This document shows, in pieces, positions 43,622-54,056 of a DNA stretch of 55,443 nt. The position numbers were made by a program, and so were the translations under genes. The notes below the pieces were generated by a model that ran no database searches, was not told the origin of the DNA, and worked only from the letters and a program-made list of their open reading frames with translations. Source of the DNA: Perkinsus olseni (Eukaryota > Perkinsozoa > Perkinsida > Perkinsidae); NCBI GenBank assembly GCA_013115135.1, contig JABANP010000348.1, positions 1 to 55,443 of the forward strand, written 5' to 3'. How positions within the stretch are numbered: the first letter of the stretch is position 1; the number at the start of each line of letters is the position of its first letter.

Positions 43622-45295
43622 CCCGTGGATGGACCTCTTCAGCATCACAATCAGGCAGGTGACGTTATCTCTCGAGTTCTTCTCCATGATCGCATCACTC
43701 ACAAGTTCCTGAGGGAAAAGCCAATCCACGGTGGATTATCCACCGGCCTCAGTCGACCTATCGCAGGGTGCCAGTACCGTACTGGCAGTACGGGAATGAT
43801 CAGGGCCCGATCATCGGGCCGGTGCTCTGTCCACTGAGCAGCCATCTTACTTGAGCAACAACCGCGGGATCTTGCTCGCCTTTTGGCATGCGCAGCAGCC
43901 GACTTCTCACGAAATCGACGACTTCCTGCGCAAGAGAATGTATGAGATCGAATGCGGAGCCCGGTGTCCAATGAGCTAGACGGTAGCTCACCTGTGATGA
44001 AAGGACATCGAACAGACCATCACAAGCGATAACAATGAGTTCGTCTCCGTCCTGAGAGCACCTTCCCGTACGCAGCACCGGTTAGTGAACTTCGCTACTC
44101 ACTTGGATGAATTCAGCGTGAATTTCTGGCTCCGAAATGACCAATGGAGTCTGGTCCGCAGGCAAGCCTGTTTTATACTCCAAATCACCGAAGGCTCGAG
44201 ACACCGCCAACCTGAGAGACCAATCATGACCACACGCCGCGGAAACCTCAAGAAATGTACCTGCCGAGGACTCTTCCAAAGAACACAAAACCTCCCGCTT
44301 CTCGTATTCTCTTGAACTCGTCCTCTCGTGAAGGGCGCTGGTCGCTGGATAGATTTATCGCCCTGCTCAGCGCGCCCTTATACAACCACTTTGAGCTCAG
44401 CATGCTGGTAAGACCGCGCTGTTACCGAAGGAATACTCACCTTCCGTTACGAGATAAGACGGCTCGCGCATCGCCGGTATTCGCACATATTATTGCCCTT
44501 CCCATGATAAGCACTGTTACTGACACACAACCTGAGGAACGACGGCCGATCAAGAGTGAACAGCTCTTACAGCGGCGCACCGGTAGCGCTCGGCCACTCT
44601 TTCTCCGTGGCGGTCTGAATAAAGGCTTCATCCGTGCTGTGATGAGCCTGAGGGCCGCTCTGCAGGTTGCACTTCCGCTATTTGGGACAGAAGTGAAGAG
44701 ATGGGAATTGGGGTAGATTACGTTCACCTCTCTTGCATACATCGAAAATGCGCGAAGCATTGGAGTAAAGGAACCGAACAATCGGCCCTGCGAGCGACGA
44801 CAAGACATACTTGTTTCAAGCACTCTAGTACTTCGCCATAGACGTCTTGAGAATCGTCGAAACCTCCTGAAGCACAATCAGGACCTCATACTAGTTTTCC
44901 TGCAACAGGAATCCTGTTGAATCACTAAATTTAGAGACATCAAAATACACACAAGAAGCGGCTGGGGATATTCACCTCGTTGATAGAGCTGCGCCACAAA
45001 GTTGAGGTGGAGATACTTCCGCAAAAAATTAACGCACTCAAGACCCCCATGGCCATCATACCTGCAGTATCCAGGAATTGAATCCCGAATCGCAGTAGGG
45101 GGGCGAGCTGACTTACACCGCAAACCAGCTGCATTGTCTCTTATTCGATACAGCAAGATCCTACGAGAGCTTTGTTTCATATGGAAGGGCACTAGCTGTG
45201 CCAGTTACGTGCAAGGAGATTTCCTCGTCTTCCATTGTTGGTCTATACCCCTGTTGGTGGCAGACACCAACTTGAAAGCGGCAGGCCGTGAATTC
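43613..45295 (-). CDS. PP2C-family protein Ser/Thr phosphatase
   Basis: Metal-dependent (Mg/Mn) phosphatase. Exons in phase: about 45295-45165, 45128-45117, 45061-44976, 44866-44811, 44659-44581, 44531-44441, 44362-44261, 44211-44103, 44051-43992, 43925-43851 and 43708-43613. Motifs in order: QQGYRPTMEDEEISLHV, VYDGHGG with a metal-binding Asp, STDEAFIQTATEKEWPSATG, CANTGDARAVLSRNGRAINL, SSDQRP, EAGGFVFFGRVLGRLAVSRA with FGD, DGDELIVIACDGLFDVLSSQ with the second Asp, and SRDNVTCLIVMLK. All essential acidic residues appear present, so the enzyme should be active. Oddities are a 12-nt microexon (SWFAV region), introns of 36 and 55 nt, and three palindromes in the last intron. An upstream exon with the start codon is likely but not assigned; a stop precedes 45295 in frame. 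Confidence 0.92.
43729..43820. repeat. Three palindromes in one PP2C intron (43850-43709)
   Basis: CGGTGGAT-T-ATCCACCG (43729-43745), TGCCAGTAC-C-GTACTGGCA (43769-43787) and GGCCCGAT-C-ATCGGGCC (43804-43820). Unrelated sequences, each with a 1-base spacer. Confidence 0.9.
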
Positions 45296-45642
45296 CTACA
45301 CGCAGGGATACATGCAGAGCATCGCACCGATCACATTTATATCCGCATTTCAACGAGGCTGATCGGGAGACAAAGGTTCCAGTCGCTAAGCTCTACCGGA
45401 GCTTCTTATCGTGACGATTGAATCGTCAGAAGAGCGTTCCTGATCCACTCCCGAGAGCTGTATGTAAACATCGCTGATGGTAATGTGCCATCTATATTTG
45501 AAGGATGTTGCAACTTCATATGACAGTTCTTCGCAGTTGACAACTGGCAGCTGTCAGGATATGCACTTTCATACTTCCAACCAGTGATAAAGATCACTCG
45601 GAAGACACGAATGTTGAAGTGTGTGTGAATGTTGAAGTATTT

Positions 45643-48078
45643 TCAAGCCGCTACGATCAACTGGGAGCCCTCTCCAAGCCAGCCTGGCTTAGCCAGGCAC
45701 ATGCTCACAAGTTTGCCAATCCGGAACTCGTCCATTAGTTGCAGCCAATGTGGATGGTCTCGGCTTAGGCGCAACCACACCGACTGCCCCGAGTCTATAG
45801 AAAGCTGAGAAAATACCCAGATTCTGTAGGAGAATATCATCTATTCTCGCCTTCAGCAAAGACTCTTCGATGAAACGCAGCAATTGAACGTCATCTTTTC
45901 GAATGACTTCATTCCAGTTGAAGCATGGAATGGACACTCAAGACACGCTCCTCCGTGATGTAATGGTAATCGTGAGCCACAAGAATACCACAATCGGGTG
46001 ATCGAATCACCCTAAAGCTCGTCCGGCTAGTGCAAAAACAGCCATCCAGTGAAATCCATTCATTGGGCTTCCTCGAACGGCAGAAGCCGTTATAACTCGC
46101 TCACACGCTATACTTCCCTTAGGGTAAGGGCCTCACCTCGCCCAGATGCGCATAGTATCGCCCGTGAACGAAAGCCACGCGCAAACACTCGCGCTTGGTC
46201 CAGCGAACTGCCTGACTCAACCAGGATCGGATCCAATCCCTATCAAGCAGCTTGATTGAAGCTCCACTCCAAACTCTAAAGTCCAAAAATATCGAGCTCT
46301 AGACAATAAGCAGCTGTTGTAACGCTCCACGAGTACGGTTTTCTAGTAGAAAATTTCTACCAAGCTGTGGATCGTAGAAACAAACGGGAGCCCCATTTCG
46401 TTGGGAAATCGCTTGGGAGCGCATCAAACACCGTACTCAGCGTTTTGAGGTACAAGCCTTCACTGTACAAAAGGTTAAAGCCTGTAACCTGGCTTCGACT
46501 CGAAGCCTTCGAGTCTCAGATCCTGGTTGTCCCTCACTTTCTCCTCCGACGGAGGCTCTTCCCCTGTGGAATCGCCTCCTTGACGGGTGCCCGGATGACT
46601 CACGACTCTCAGGGATCCTCTACGAACGAACTTCCCGTAGCCGCCTGCGGAAGGGTCATCGTTGACATGAGAAGAACTCGTCAAAGTCGCGGGCACGTAG
46701 TGACCGTCGCGGAGCGCTGAGGAGATGTCTGTTACTGGTCTTATAGGGTGGCTCCTGGGGATTGAGTATCTCTTCGATAATACTCTTCCTCCTGGTCGAT
46801 GATATTCTGACAGACCAAAGTTACCGTGGCGAAGCTCATGCTTGATACACATGGTTAAATTCGCTATGTTCCATTTTTCTCGATAAACCTCCCAAATCAC
46901 GGAAGGATATACCAACTGTTACAGTCCTTGAATTTCAAATTCCGTTGATCGCGGATTAGCGAAATTAGCATAGTGCCTTGGTTCACTCGTGCCTACTCTA
47001 CTGTCTTCGTGAATGTGCCACGCTCACCCTTCGACAGCATCCGTCGGCTCCAGGACAATGGTTCCGCCGCTCAGGTTAATACCTGAGCACTCTCATAGTT
47101 CCTCGCTAAAGCCAATATCAGTACATGCAATCTCTTCTTCTCCGTTCATGAATCGAACTGACTCCATGAATCGCCTAAGACACCAGTTGGGTTGGGACGA
47201 ACATCAGAACTTCACCGAATACACTGTAGCGGATAGGCTTAACCGAGGCGGTGACTGCTCCAATTGTTCCGGGTGGATTCGGCATGACAATTAGTCAACT
47301 TTGTGCCCTGAAGCCCCCCCCCCAGTAGCGTAGTTCCGTACTGGAATACTGGAGGAGCTCGCAGTGCGAGCCTTGCATGCAAGGTTCGGAAGTTCGACCA
47401 GAAGCAACCCCGAAGCATCAGAGAGCTGAGCCACTCTCTAACCCTGTGAGGAGCAGACTTGCCGAACGAGGCTTTCCCTTCCTGGACAAGGCCCGAAGCA
47501 GACCGCTCACTCCTATTCGGTCACTTCGAGAAAGCAAGGCACTTTGATCTGCCTGTCCCAGCTTTGGTAACCGGTCGTTTTCAACCACTGACAAGCGTTC
47601 GATGTACAATGTACATCGAATCGATGTACATTGTACATCACATCTCGATGTGTGTGGATATTATAATAATACGGTGGTCACTGCTGCAATATCCACTGAA
47701 TATTGTCGGCGAATTCTGGCGAACCGAAAGTATCAGGCTCATCGCATCTTACACAGAACCGCTCTTCATCCTTTGCGGAGGGAACATGGCGGGTATTTCT
47801 GATATTGCGTTTTTCAGCTTCTCCGCTTCTTCCGGCAGCAGGATACCGGCAACTGAGCAAAGGCTAGCCGTGCGTCATGATTTTCATGATTTTCATGATG
47901 GTGAAGTGCGCTCTATTGACCGAGCCAAATTTTCGGTATTCGTCCAGACCAGGACCGTCCTGGCAGGACGGACTCCGCCCGACGTAGCCGGTCGCTCGCA
48001 CTCACGTAGCTCCATAAGTTCGGTTCTACACTCGTAGACAGCACTGAAGTCAAGGCAACTCCTCAACTCTTTCAATAC
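45643..48078 (-). CDS. Unidentified multi-exon protein (3' part)
   Basis: I do not recognise the family. Exon pairs that agree in splice signals and phase: 48078-48006 with 47852-47753 (VLKELRSCLDFSAVYECRTE... then AGILLPEEAEKLKNAISEIP); 46915-46825, 46716-46604 and 46250-46137 (VIWEVYREKWNIANLTMCIK; DGHYVPATLTSSSHVNDDPS; DWIRSWLSQAVRWTKRECLR); then a frame 45935-45817, about 45794-45709 (VWLRLSRDHPHWLQLMDEFR) and 45660-45643 with the stop. A likely exon lies at about 47583-47418 (PKLGQADQSALLSRSDRIGV). The protein looks soluble, helical and Trp/Arg-rich. The links between the groups are not proven, so two genes are possible. Intron 45708-45661 (48 nt) is built around the palindrome GCCTGGCT-T-AGCCAGGC. 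Confidence 0.5.
47601..47639. repeat. Perfect palindrome, 19-bp arms, 1-base spacer
   Basis: Left arm GATGTACAATGTACATCGA, centre A at 47620, right arm exact reverse complement. Each arm itself contains the smaller palindrome GATGTACAATGTACATC, centred on A. Confidence 0.9.
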
Positions 48079-50590
48079 CTGATCCGAAAGTAAATCCCCG
48101 GCTCATTCAGCTACACGGAGATACCCCGTTTGAAACTGTCAGACCGCTTGTTCCGGATAGTTCGCATTAGTGACAAGGGTTCTAGAGAGTCTGTAGGCAA
48201 GCTTTGCGCCTGTGAATCCGCGTGGAAACTTGTTCGCATTGAACTGGGTCTCTGTTTTCCGTTTCATTCTTTAGCATAGGCTTCCCCCGCAACGCTTACT
48301 GGATGCAAATTGGATATGGATGCCCCTAAACGATTCAGGCCGTAAATCGAAAGCCACTCAGTCAGCAGGTCCTTGCTGGGTCCAGGGCTGATCTGAAACA
48401 GGAGCTGCCGACAATCTATCATCCAGCACAGTTTAGGCGAGCAGGCCGAGGTAACCTCGGCGAGGCTTCAGGAGTTCGACACCGAGTTGAACTCGGCGAG
48501 TACTCACGCTGATGATGGATCCGCCAACTGAGATCTCTTGACCAGCCATCAGCTCTACCGAACGATCCCACCTGAATGAGGCTCTGAATCATCAGTATCT
48601 CGATTGGATTGGGTGAGTGTGCACACACTTTACTGACATACTTTGCGTGCATCTTTGACAAAGGTGCAAGGTCTATCCTGACTTCGCTACATAGCAGCTA
48701 TGTTGCGAAGCGAGTGTACGTTGAGTCACACAACTGTGTGGGTTTGGAAAGCGGTCAATGACCGCAATCGTATGACATACGATGATAAATTCCACCACAA
48801 TCTCGCGAAGGCTTCACGGTGAAACGTGACTCGCGTTACGTGAGTACGAACTCTGGTGAATGGCGCTCATGAATCTACGACCAGTTCGCTTGCGCATTGT
48901 TTCGCTGAGCTGGAAAGCTAGAATTGCGCGTCACCTCAGCTGCTCAGCTCGTTCAAGCTGAGCTTGAGGGATGCACTGTACGGTACAGTGCGGTACAGCG
49001 AAGTTGTTCGGTTGTACGGTACAGTCTGTACCCAAGGCATCAATGGTCTTCAACCGAGCCTACCGGAGTTTAACCCAAGTTCCACTCCCGTTGTACTGAT
49101 AAGACGCATCTTGAAGAAAGTATCTATCGAGAAGGAATGAACTATTGTGGTAGTTAATGCATCACCGTTTCGGCTAACGAACGGGGGTTCCCGAGTGGGA
49201 ATTCGCAGCTTCCGCAGAACAGAATTTCCTCGAAAGGAATACTAAGACAATTTTGCGGTGAAGACACTCCTCGAGAGCACACTCTGATACCAACGTTAAA
49301 CGAGTCATACTGAGAGGTCTGGTGATGGTATTTGACAGTGGCGTGCTTCGGGGCCAGCTCTACTCCTTCTATGTACCTGATAATCAGCTGTCATCGGCTC
49401 CAATTACGAAGTTTCGACGTTGTCTGAAAGGTATGTATGATGACAAAAGTTCCAGGCACGATGCCGAGAACGACGCGAGACGAGGTTCTCTCAACGAGGG
49501 ACTTAACGCACTTCCAAACCCTGCCAAAACTGATGTAATACGTCGTCCTCCTGATAATCGGGTCTGCTGCGTGAATTTCCGGACTTTGCGCATTCCACAA
49601 CGAAACGATCGATATGTTCCAACCCTCGAAATTATGGCCTCACAATGTGACGTCTTTTGAAGATTCATCGCTCCCGAAGGTCTCTCCGGCTGGGCTTCGA
49701 TTAGCATATCTAAGACTGACCGTGAAATTTCCATTCTCGCGAGCTCCGCACTTCTCACGGTGAAGCGCGTTCGCTTACACGAATTTGCCTTCGAAAGTTC
49801 CAGAGCTGCACAGGAGGCCCAAGTCAGTCGGACCGGAGTCCATCTCCTCCGCCGTCATCACTGGAAGGAAATCCCTCTTGCTGGGGCTCACCAGTCGAGC
49901 CCAGCGAGTGTTAGTCGATTCCGGTGCGTCGGCGGGTGAAGGAGCTAGCTTGGTCTGAAAGAGGGGCCACGAAGATTGGCGGCGAAGTGTCCAAGCAACC
50001 AGGGAGTCCAATAAACTGATGCCCTTCTTCAAGCCGGGTAATCGTGTTCTCACTCAGTGAGAGACACTCACATCTGACGTTGCAGGGGCATTCAATCGCG
50101 TCGTTGGTGAAGCGTTTCCTCTGGTAGGGGAAGGAGAGACAGTATCCATGAGCTGATGGAAACAACGTCCTGCTTAAGCCAGGCTTGGCAAGCCTTGAGC
50201 CTCGAGGTGGTACTGATTACTCTTTGGACAAGCGGCTTGTCACAAGCCGTCGGATCCAGAAAACGGCAACCAAAGACCGATATGGTTTGCTGAATGATAA
50301 TGTGCACAGAAATCAAGAGCTCTCCGGGCAAGGCTTGCCCACCACAAGGCATTCCCCCGTGCTCCACACCGCACGTTTCCGACTGTACGCCAGAATATGG
50401 ATGGACTGAGAGTGACTCGATGAGATGGATGGTTATGAGATGAGATGGTTATGAGATGGACTCGATAACTGATCTTCTTCTTCTTGTGCAGCACCCCTTC
50501 GACCGGGCAGGTGATAGCCAGTATAGGGATATAGCTGCGGCCCGCAGCCTGCGGGCTCAGCTGCTGCCTGAGCCCTGGTAGGAACATAGA
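48079..50590 (-). other. Probable 5' exons of the unidentified gene or a second gene
   Basis: Coding-like minus-strand segments: 48661-48560 (AHSPNPIEILMIQSLIQ then GTGGGATCG, a possible donor), 49758-49384 (SVLDMLIEAQPERPSGAMNL), 50053-49775 (RWARLVSPSKRDFLPVMTAE, then a GTAAGCG donor) and 50125-50075 (QRKRFTNDAIECPCN). Splicing between them was not resolved. Several 1-base-spacer palindromes lie in between (for example ATCGTATG-A-CATACGAT near 48765 and GACAAGC-G-GCTTGTC near 50230). Confidence 0.35.
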
Positions 50591-50777
50591 GATAGCACGT
50601 TACACCGCATAGAGTGCTATAGGTGGGAAGCCCCCCAGAAGCCTCCCAGCTGCCACCAGTAGGATGCTGTATATAACGATATCCCTAGCGGGATGTCGGC
50701 CACATCTTCCTCATGTACTTCAACCATGTGCGAACACTGTGGTTTGATGCCAACAGTCGCGACATATCGTATCATAC

Positions 50778-50824
50778 GATGCCCTGGATAATCCATACGA
50801 TTCGTATGGATTATCCAGGGCATC
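50778..50824. repeat. Perfect palindrome, 23-bp arms, 1-base spacer
   Basis: Left arm starts GATGCCCTGGATAATCCATA; centre T at 50801. Preceded by ATCGTAT-C-ATACGAT at 50766-50780. Confidence 0.9.
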
Positions 50825-50868
50825 TTTGCCCAGGCAAGTCTCCCTCCACCTCCGCCAGCGGGAGCACT

Positions 50869-50912
50869 GGTGTAGATGTATGGAAGATTCCCTACTTCCA
50901 TACATCTACACC
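50869..50912. repeat. Inverted repeat, 18-bp arms, 8-base spacer
   Basis: GGTGTAGATGTATGGAAG and its reverse complement around ATTCCCTA. Confidence 0.9.
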
Positions 50913-51880
50913 GATAACTGATAAATCGCTATGCAATTCTGCCCTGAATAGACTTCATATAAAGCGGGATATTATACCGTTGATTTGCCGGACACGTCTG
51001 CAGAGGAGACTGTGCTCAATCTCGCCGATTCGTCGCTCTCTATTGTGCCCATCACAATGAGACCTGTGCACAGTCACTTCACACGCTGCCAGTGTGTAAG
51101 GTAGTCTCGCGCTCCGAGCCTCGCTCTGAGCTCCAGGAGCCCGGCTCGTCTGCAGCGGCTTCGGCCCAAGCAGCATGCACGTGCGACGTGCGCCATGCTG
51201 CCCACAACGGCGCGTCCGCACAATCAATCACATGGCCAGTGGAATATGCACCTACTGCATCGGAATCAACCCCAGAGACGGCGTTATTGAGAGCGCATAA
51301 TGTTAGTTTTTAGCCCGAGACTATGAGCCCGAGATGCTACTGTTTTCCCCAAGGTAATGAGCCCCCACGAAGGCCATTTGACGCCAGCATGGGAGCAACT
51401 GGGCACTGAGAAGTTGTGCGGCACAAGTGGCAACCAGAGACTGGAGACAAGCGTGTACGTTCTGTTCGGCGCAAGCCGCATTCTCTAGCCGAGCTGGTGG
51501 TGCATAAGCGAATGGAAAGATTCTGCGAGCTCACCTAGTAGTGGGAGGGTGGAGTCAGCGACTTCTTTCCGCGTCCGTAGAGGGAAAATGTTTGTCTCAA
51601 GCTTGCAAATTCGCGTTCCCCAGCGCTCTCCCTAGAGGTCTTCTTTAGAAGGACTGCACACTACGGCAGCACAAGCGACTAGGATTCCTGCAGTATCTTC
51701 GTAGCGTGAGCGAAAGTGGAATTGGAGCTTGCGATCTGCATTGTGAATGACAATCTTGGCTCATTGCGTAGGGGGTCCCTTAAGGGGACTCGGACTATCC
51801 AAGTTGGACCGCCTTTCTTACTTCACGATCACACGTGATTCAGCACTCCCGGTGTTGAATATTGAGATATCCTTCATCTA

Positions 51881-52087
51881 ATGAGAATTCTCTCGATTCC
51901 CACCTCCATCGCCGCCCTCGTCGCGATACTCTTCATCGCGGGATGCGGCCACTCCAGTGAGAAGTCTCGAGTTGAATTGGTAAACCGATCTCTCTTGTGT
52001 TCAGGTAAGAAGACTACTACCGGGAAACCAACGACCAGAGCTCCGACTACTAGAGCCCCGACAACTACCCGCCCTACAACTCGATAG
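51881..52087 (+). CDS. Small predicted secreted Thr/Pro-rich protein
   Basis: A 68-residue frame starting MRILSIPTSIAALVAILFIA then GCGHSS, a good signal peptide with possible cleavage after the hydrophobic core. The C-terminal part is KKTTTGKPTTRAPTTRAPTT, a mucin-like stretch suited to O-glycosylation and attachment to a surface. Signal and tail are joined by a short region rich in Glu, Arg and Leu with one Cys. No domain is recognised. It could be a truncated first part of a longer secreted protein. A 25-nt GT-AG stretch in the middle is probably chance. Confidence 0.5.
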   Translation: MRILSIPTSIAALVAILFIAGCGHSSEKSRVELVNRSLLCSGKKTTTGKPTTRAPTTRAPTTTRPTTR

Positions 52088-53591
52088 AGATGGTCCGCCA
52101 ACGGCCCTGCCACTGTGGCAGCATGGCACGCTTCTTCAAGGCTCAACGGCCACTAGTTCACTCTTTTTCTACGGATCGCTTAGTCGTTTCCAGAACGGTT
52201 GTGGCGCAACCCTTCGTACAGGGTTGGATAATGCAGTCGTTCTACCCCATTCTCTTGCTATGGCGCTCTCATCTCTCGCGGTAACGGTTGGCCTCATTCT
52301 TCATTGACCAAAGTTTATTCGACGTAAATCTTGAGTTCGAGTAACTTCCGTCGAATGGGCTCAGCCGATGAGAGGTGCTCGCGTCGAGTTAAACCGAGCC
52401 AGCTGGAACCAATTGAGAACAGAGAGCCCTATACGCCTCCATTCACCACAGAGATCAGATGATTTAATGTGAAAATATGATTCAATCATCCACATTAGAA
52501 GTCATTGGTCTCTTCGAGGTCAGACTAACTTAATCGGTAAATCCGCAAAAGGGACACTGTTTTACGCCCTTGATAACCTTCATAGGCCGCAAATCACAGC
52601 CAAAATTCGAAACACATCGACAATCAGTAAACTCGATTCTAAAATCAGTGCTAATCACTAATTAGCCGACACCATTGATGAAATTCATCAGATGAATGAA
52701 GTAAAACTGTATCACGCCTCAACATGAAGATAAACTTCATGAAGATGGTATTGGATATCCATATAATGGGCCCCGTTACGGGTCCCCTGTAGTCATGGGA
52801 GTCACTGGAAATACTGGAATTCTGAGCGAACAAAAGGCGTCAGATAATATCCATCGTCGCCGGTCTCGCTGCACGATAGGACCTCCTCAGACCTCTCGGG
52901 TGGGGCCCAACTGTGAGAAGGCGCTGGAACGTCCAAAGCGTGATCCGAAGTACCTCTCAGGGGAGGGAGGCCGAGTCCCTCTCACAAGCATGCACTGGCA
53001 AGGGCAACCGCGCACGCTGGCCGCGAGACGAGACATGGCCTACAGACGACACCCGTCTCCTTCGCGGCGCGATTTATCATCCTTTGCGACATATACTTGT
53101 CGATAGGAGCCATGAGTACTCGAAAGAAAGAGAGATGCATATACTCGAGTACTCGATATATTGCGTACGGGATTCTGGACTAGGACCCTCGCTTTCCACG
53201 GTCGCACAAAGGCAGCCCTTGAAGGGCTTTACAGTTGTGAATTCTACAATGTGGAACAGCCTTCATTGGCTTGGTCGAATCGCTCGAGTTTCGCGACAGC
53301 CCTGGGAACTGTCCACAACCGTAGGCAATCATCGTAATCCGTGTTAGTGGCAACTCTACAGTGTAAACAGCTGATTGGCTCCACCCTTCAACATGTGCAG
53401 AAGAGAACTAAAAATGTGCTCTTTCTAAGAATTTGTTGTGCTGTGTATGCGCGCGCTCAACAGTAGGACCCATTGAGTAGGCCTTCAAAGCCAACGGCAC
53501 CTGGTCTTGCCTTCCGGTACCTCTTCGCTACCCGAACCTCGCTGCTCACTACCGCGCAGGATAATCGCGTATTTCTCGGTTTTCTAACCCC
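52088..53591. other. Unassigned, possible frames on plus strand
   Basis: Frames 52795-53106 and 52913-53347 overlap and lack recognisable features. Hairpins CATGAAG-ATAAA-CTTCATG near 52724 and ATTCATC-A-GATGAAT near 52684 continue the palindrome pattern. Confidence 0.35.
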
Positions 53592-54056
53592 ATGTGGTTC
53601 ACGTCTCTCCTCATGCAAGTAATCATCAATGGTTATGCCCAGCCCTATCCAGACGGAACTTTCAAAGGCTCCGCCGAAGATCCGTACATCTTCATCGACG
53701 TTACTTTCCACGAGGATATCCCAAGCTCATGGGTGCACATGGAGGTCAAGTGCGACAAAAATAAGGCCGATGCAGCGAGTGCCATACTGGACATCACGGA
53801 GGATCCCGTCTATCCCCGCGAGTTTGTCGTCGATATTGACGATGACGAATACACCGGGATGATAGACAAGTTGAATGAGATATGCCAAGATCGGGAGTTC
53901 ATCATTGACGACTTCTCGCGGTTCAAGGAGGTCACCGGAGGTATCCAGTTTCAGGTTGACGAGGAGAGCCGGTGGGTGGAAATCGTGAGAGTACCACGGC
54001 TCGGACCTCATTTCCAGGAGAGCCCGGGGGTTCATTCGAAGAGGTTACCGCAATGA
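53592..54056 (+). CDS. Predicted secreted protein, family unknown
   Basis: A 154-residue intact frame. The start MWFTSLLMQVIINGYAQPYP reads as a short signal peptide with likely cleavage after GYA. The mature part is acidic (DITEDPVYPREFVVDIDDDE) and alternates hydrophobic and charged residues, suggesting a beta-rich fold such as YIFIDVTFHE and GGIQFQVDEESRWVEIVRV. It has a single Cys pair candidate (KCDKNK, EICQD). No catalytic motif is seen. Parasite-like protists carry many small secreted proteins of this type, but that link is an inference. The ATG follows a pyrimidine-rich leader. Confidence 0.6.
   Translation: MWFTSLLMQVIINGYAQPYPDGTFKGSAEDPYIFIDVTFHEDIPSSWVHMEVKCDKNKADAASAILDITEDPVYPREFVVDIDDDEYTGMIDKLNEICQDREFIIDDFSRFKEVTGGIQFQVDEESRWVEIVRVPRLGPHFQESPGVHSKRLPQ

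Larger units (their letters stand above)
50591..51880. other. Mostly unassigned, two large palindromes
   Basis: A minus frame near 50770-50690 (IKPQCSHMVEVHEEDVADIP) may be an exon and is flanked by hairpins on both sides. Nothing else is convincing. Plus frames are short. Confidence 0.35.
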
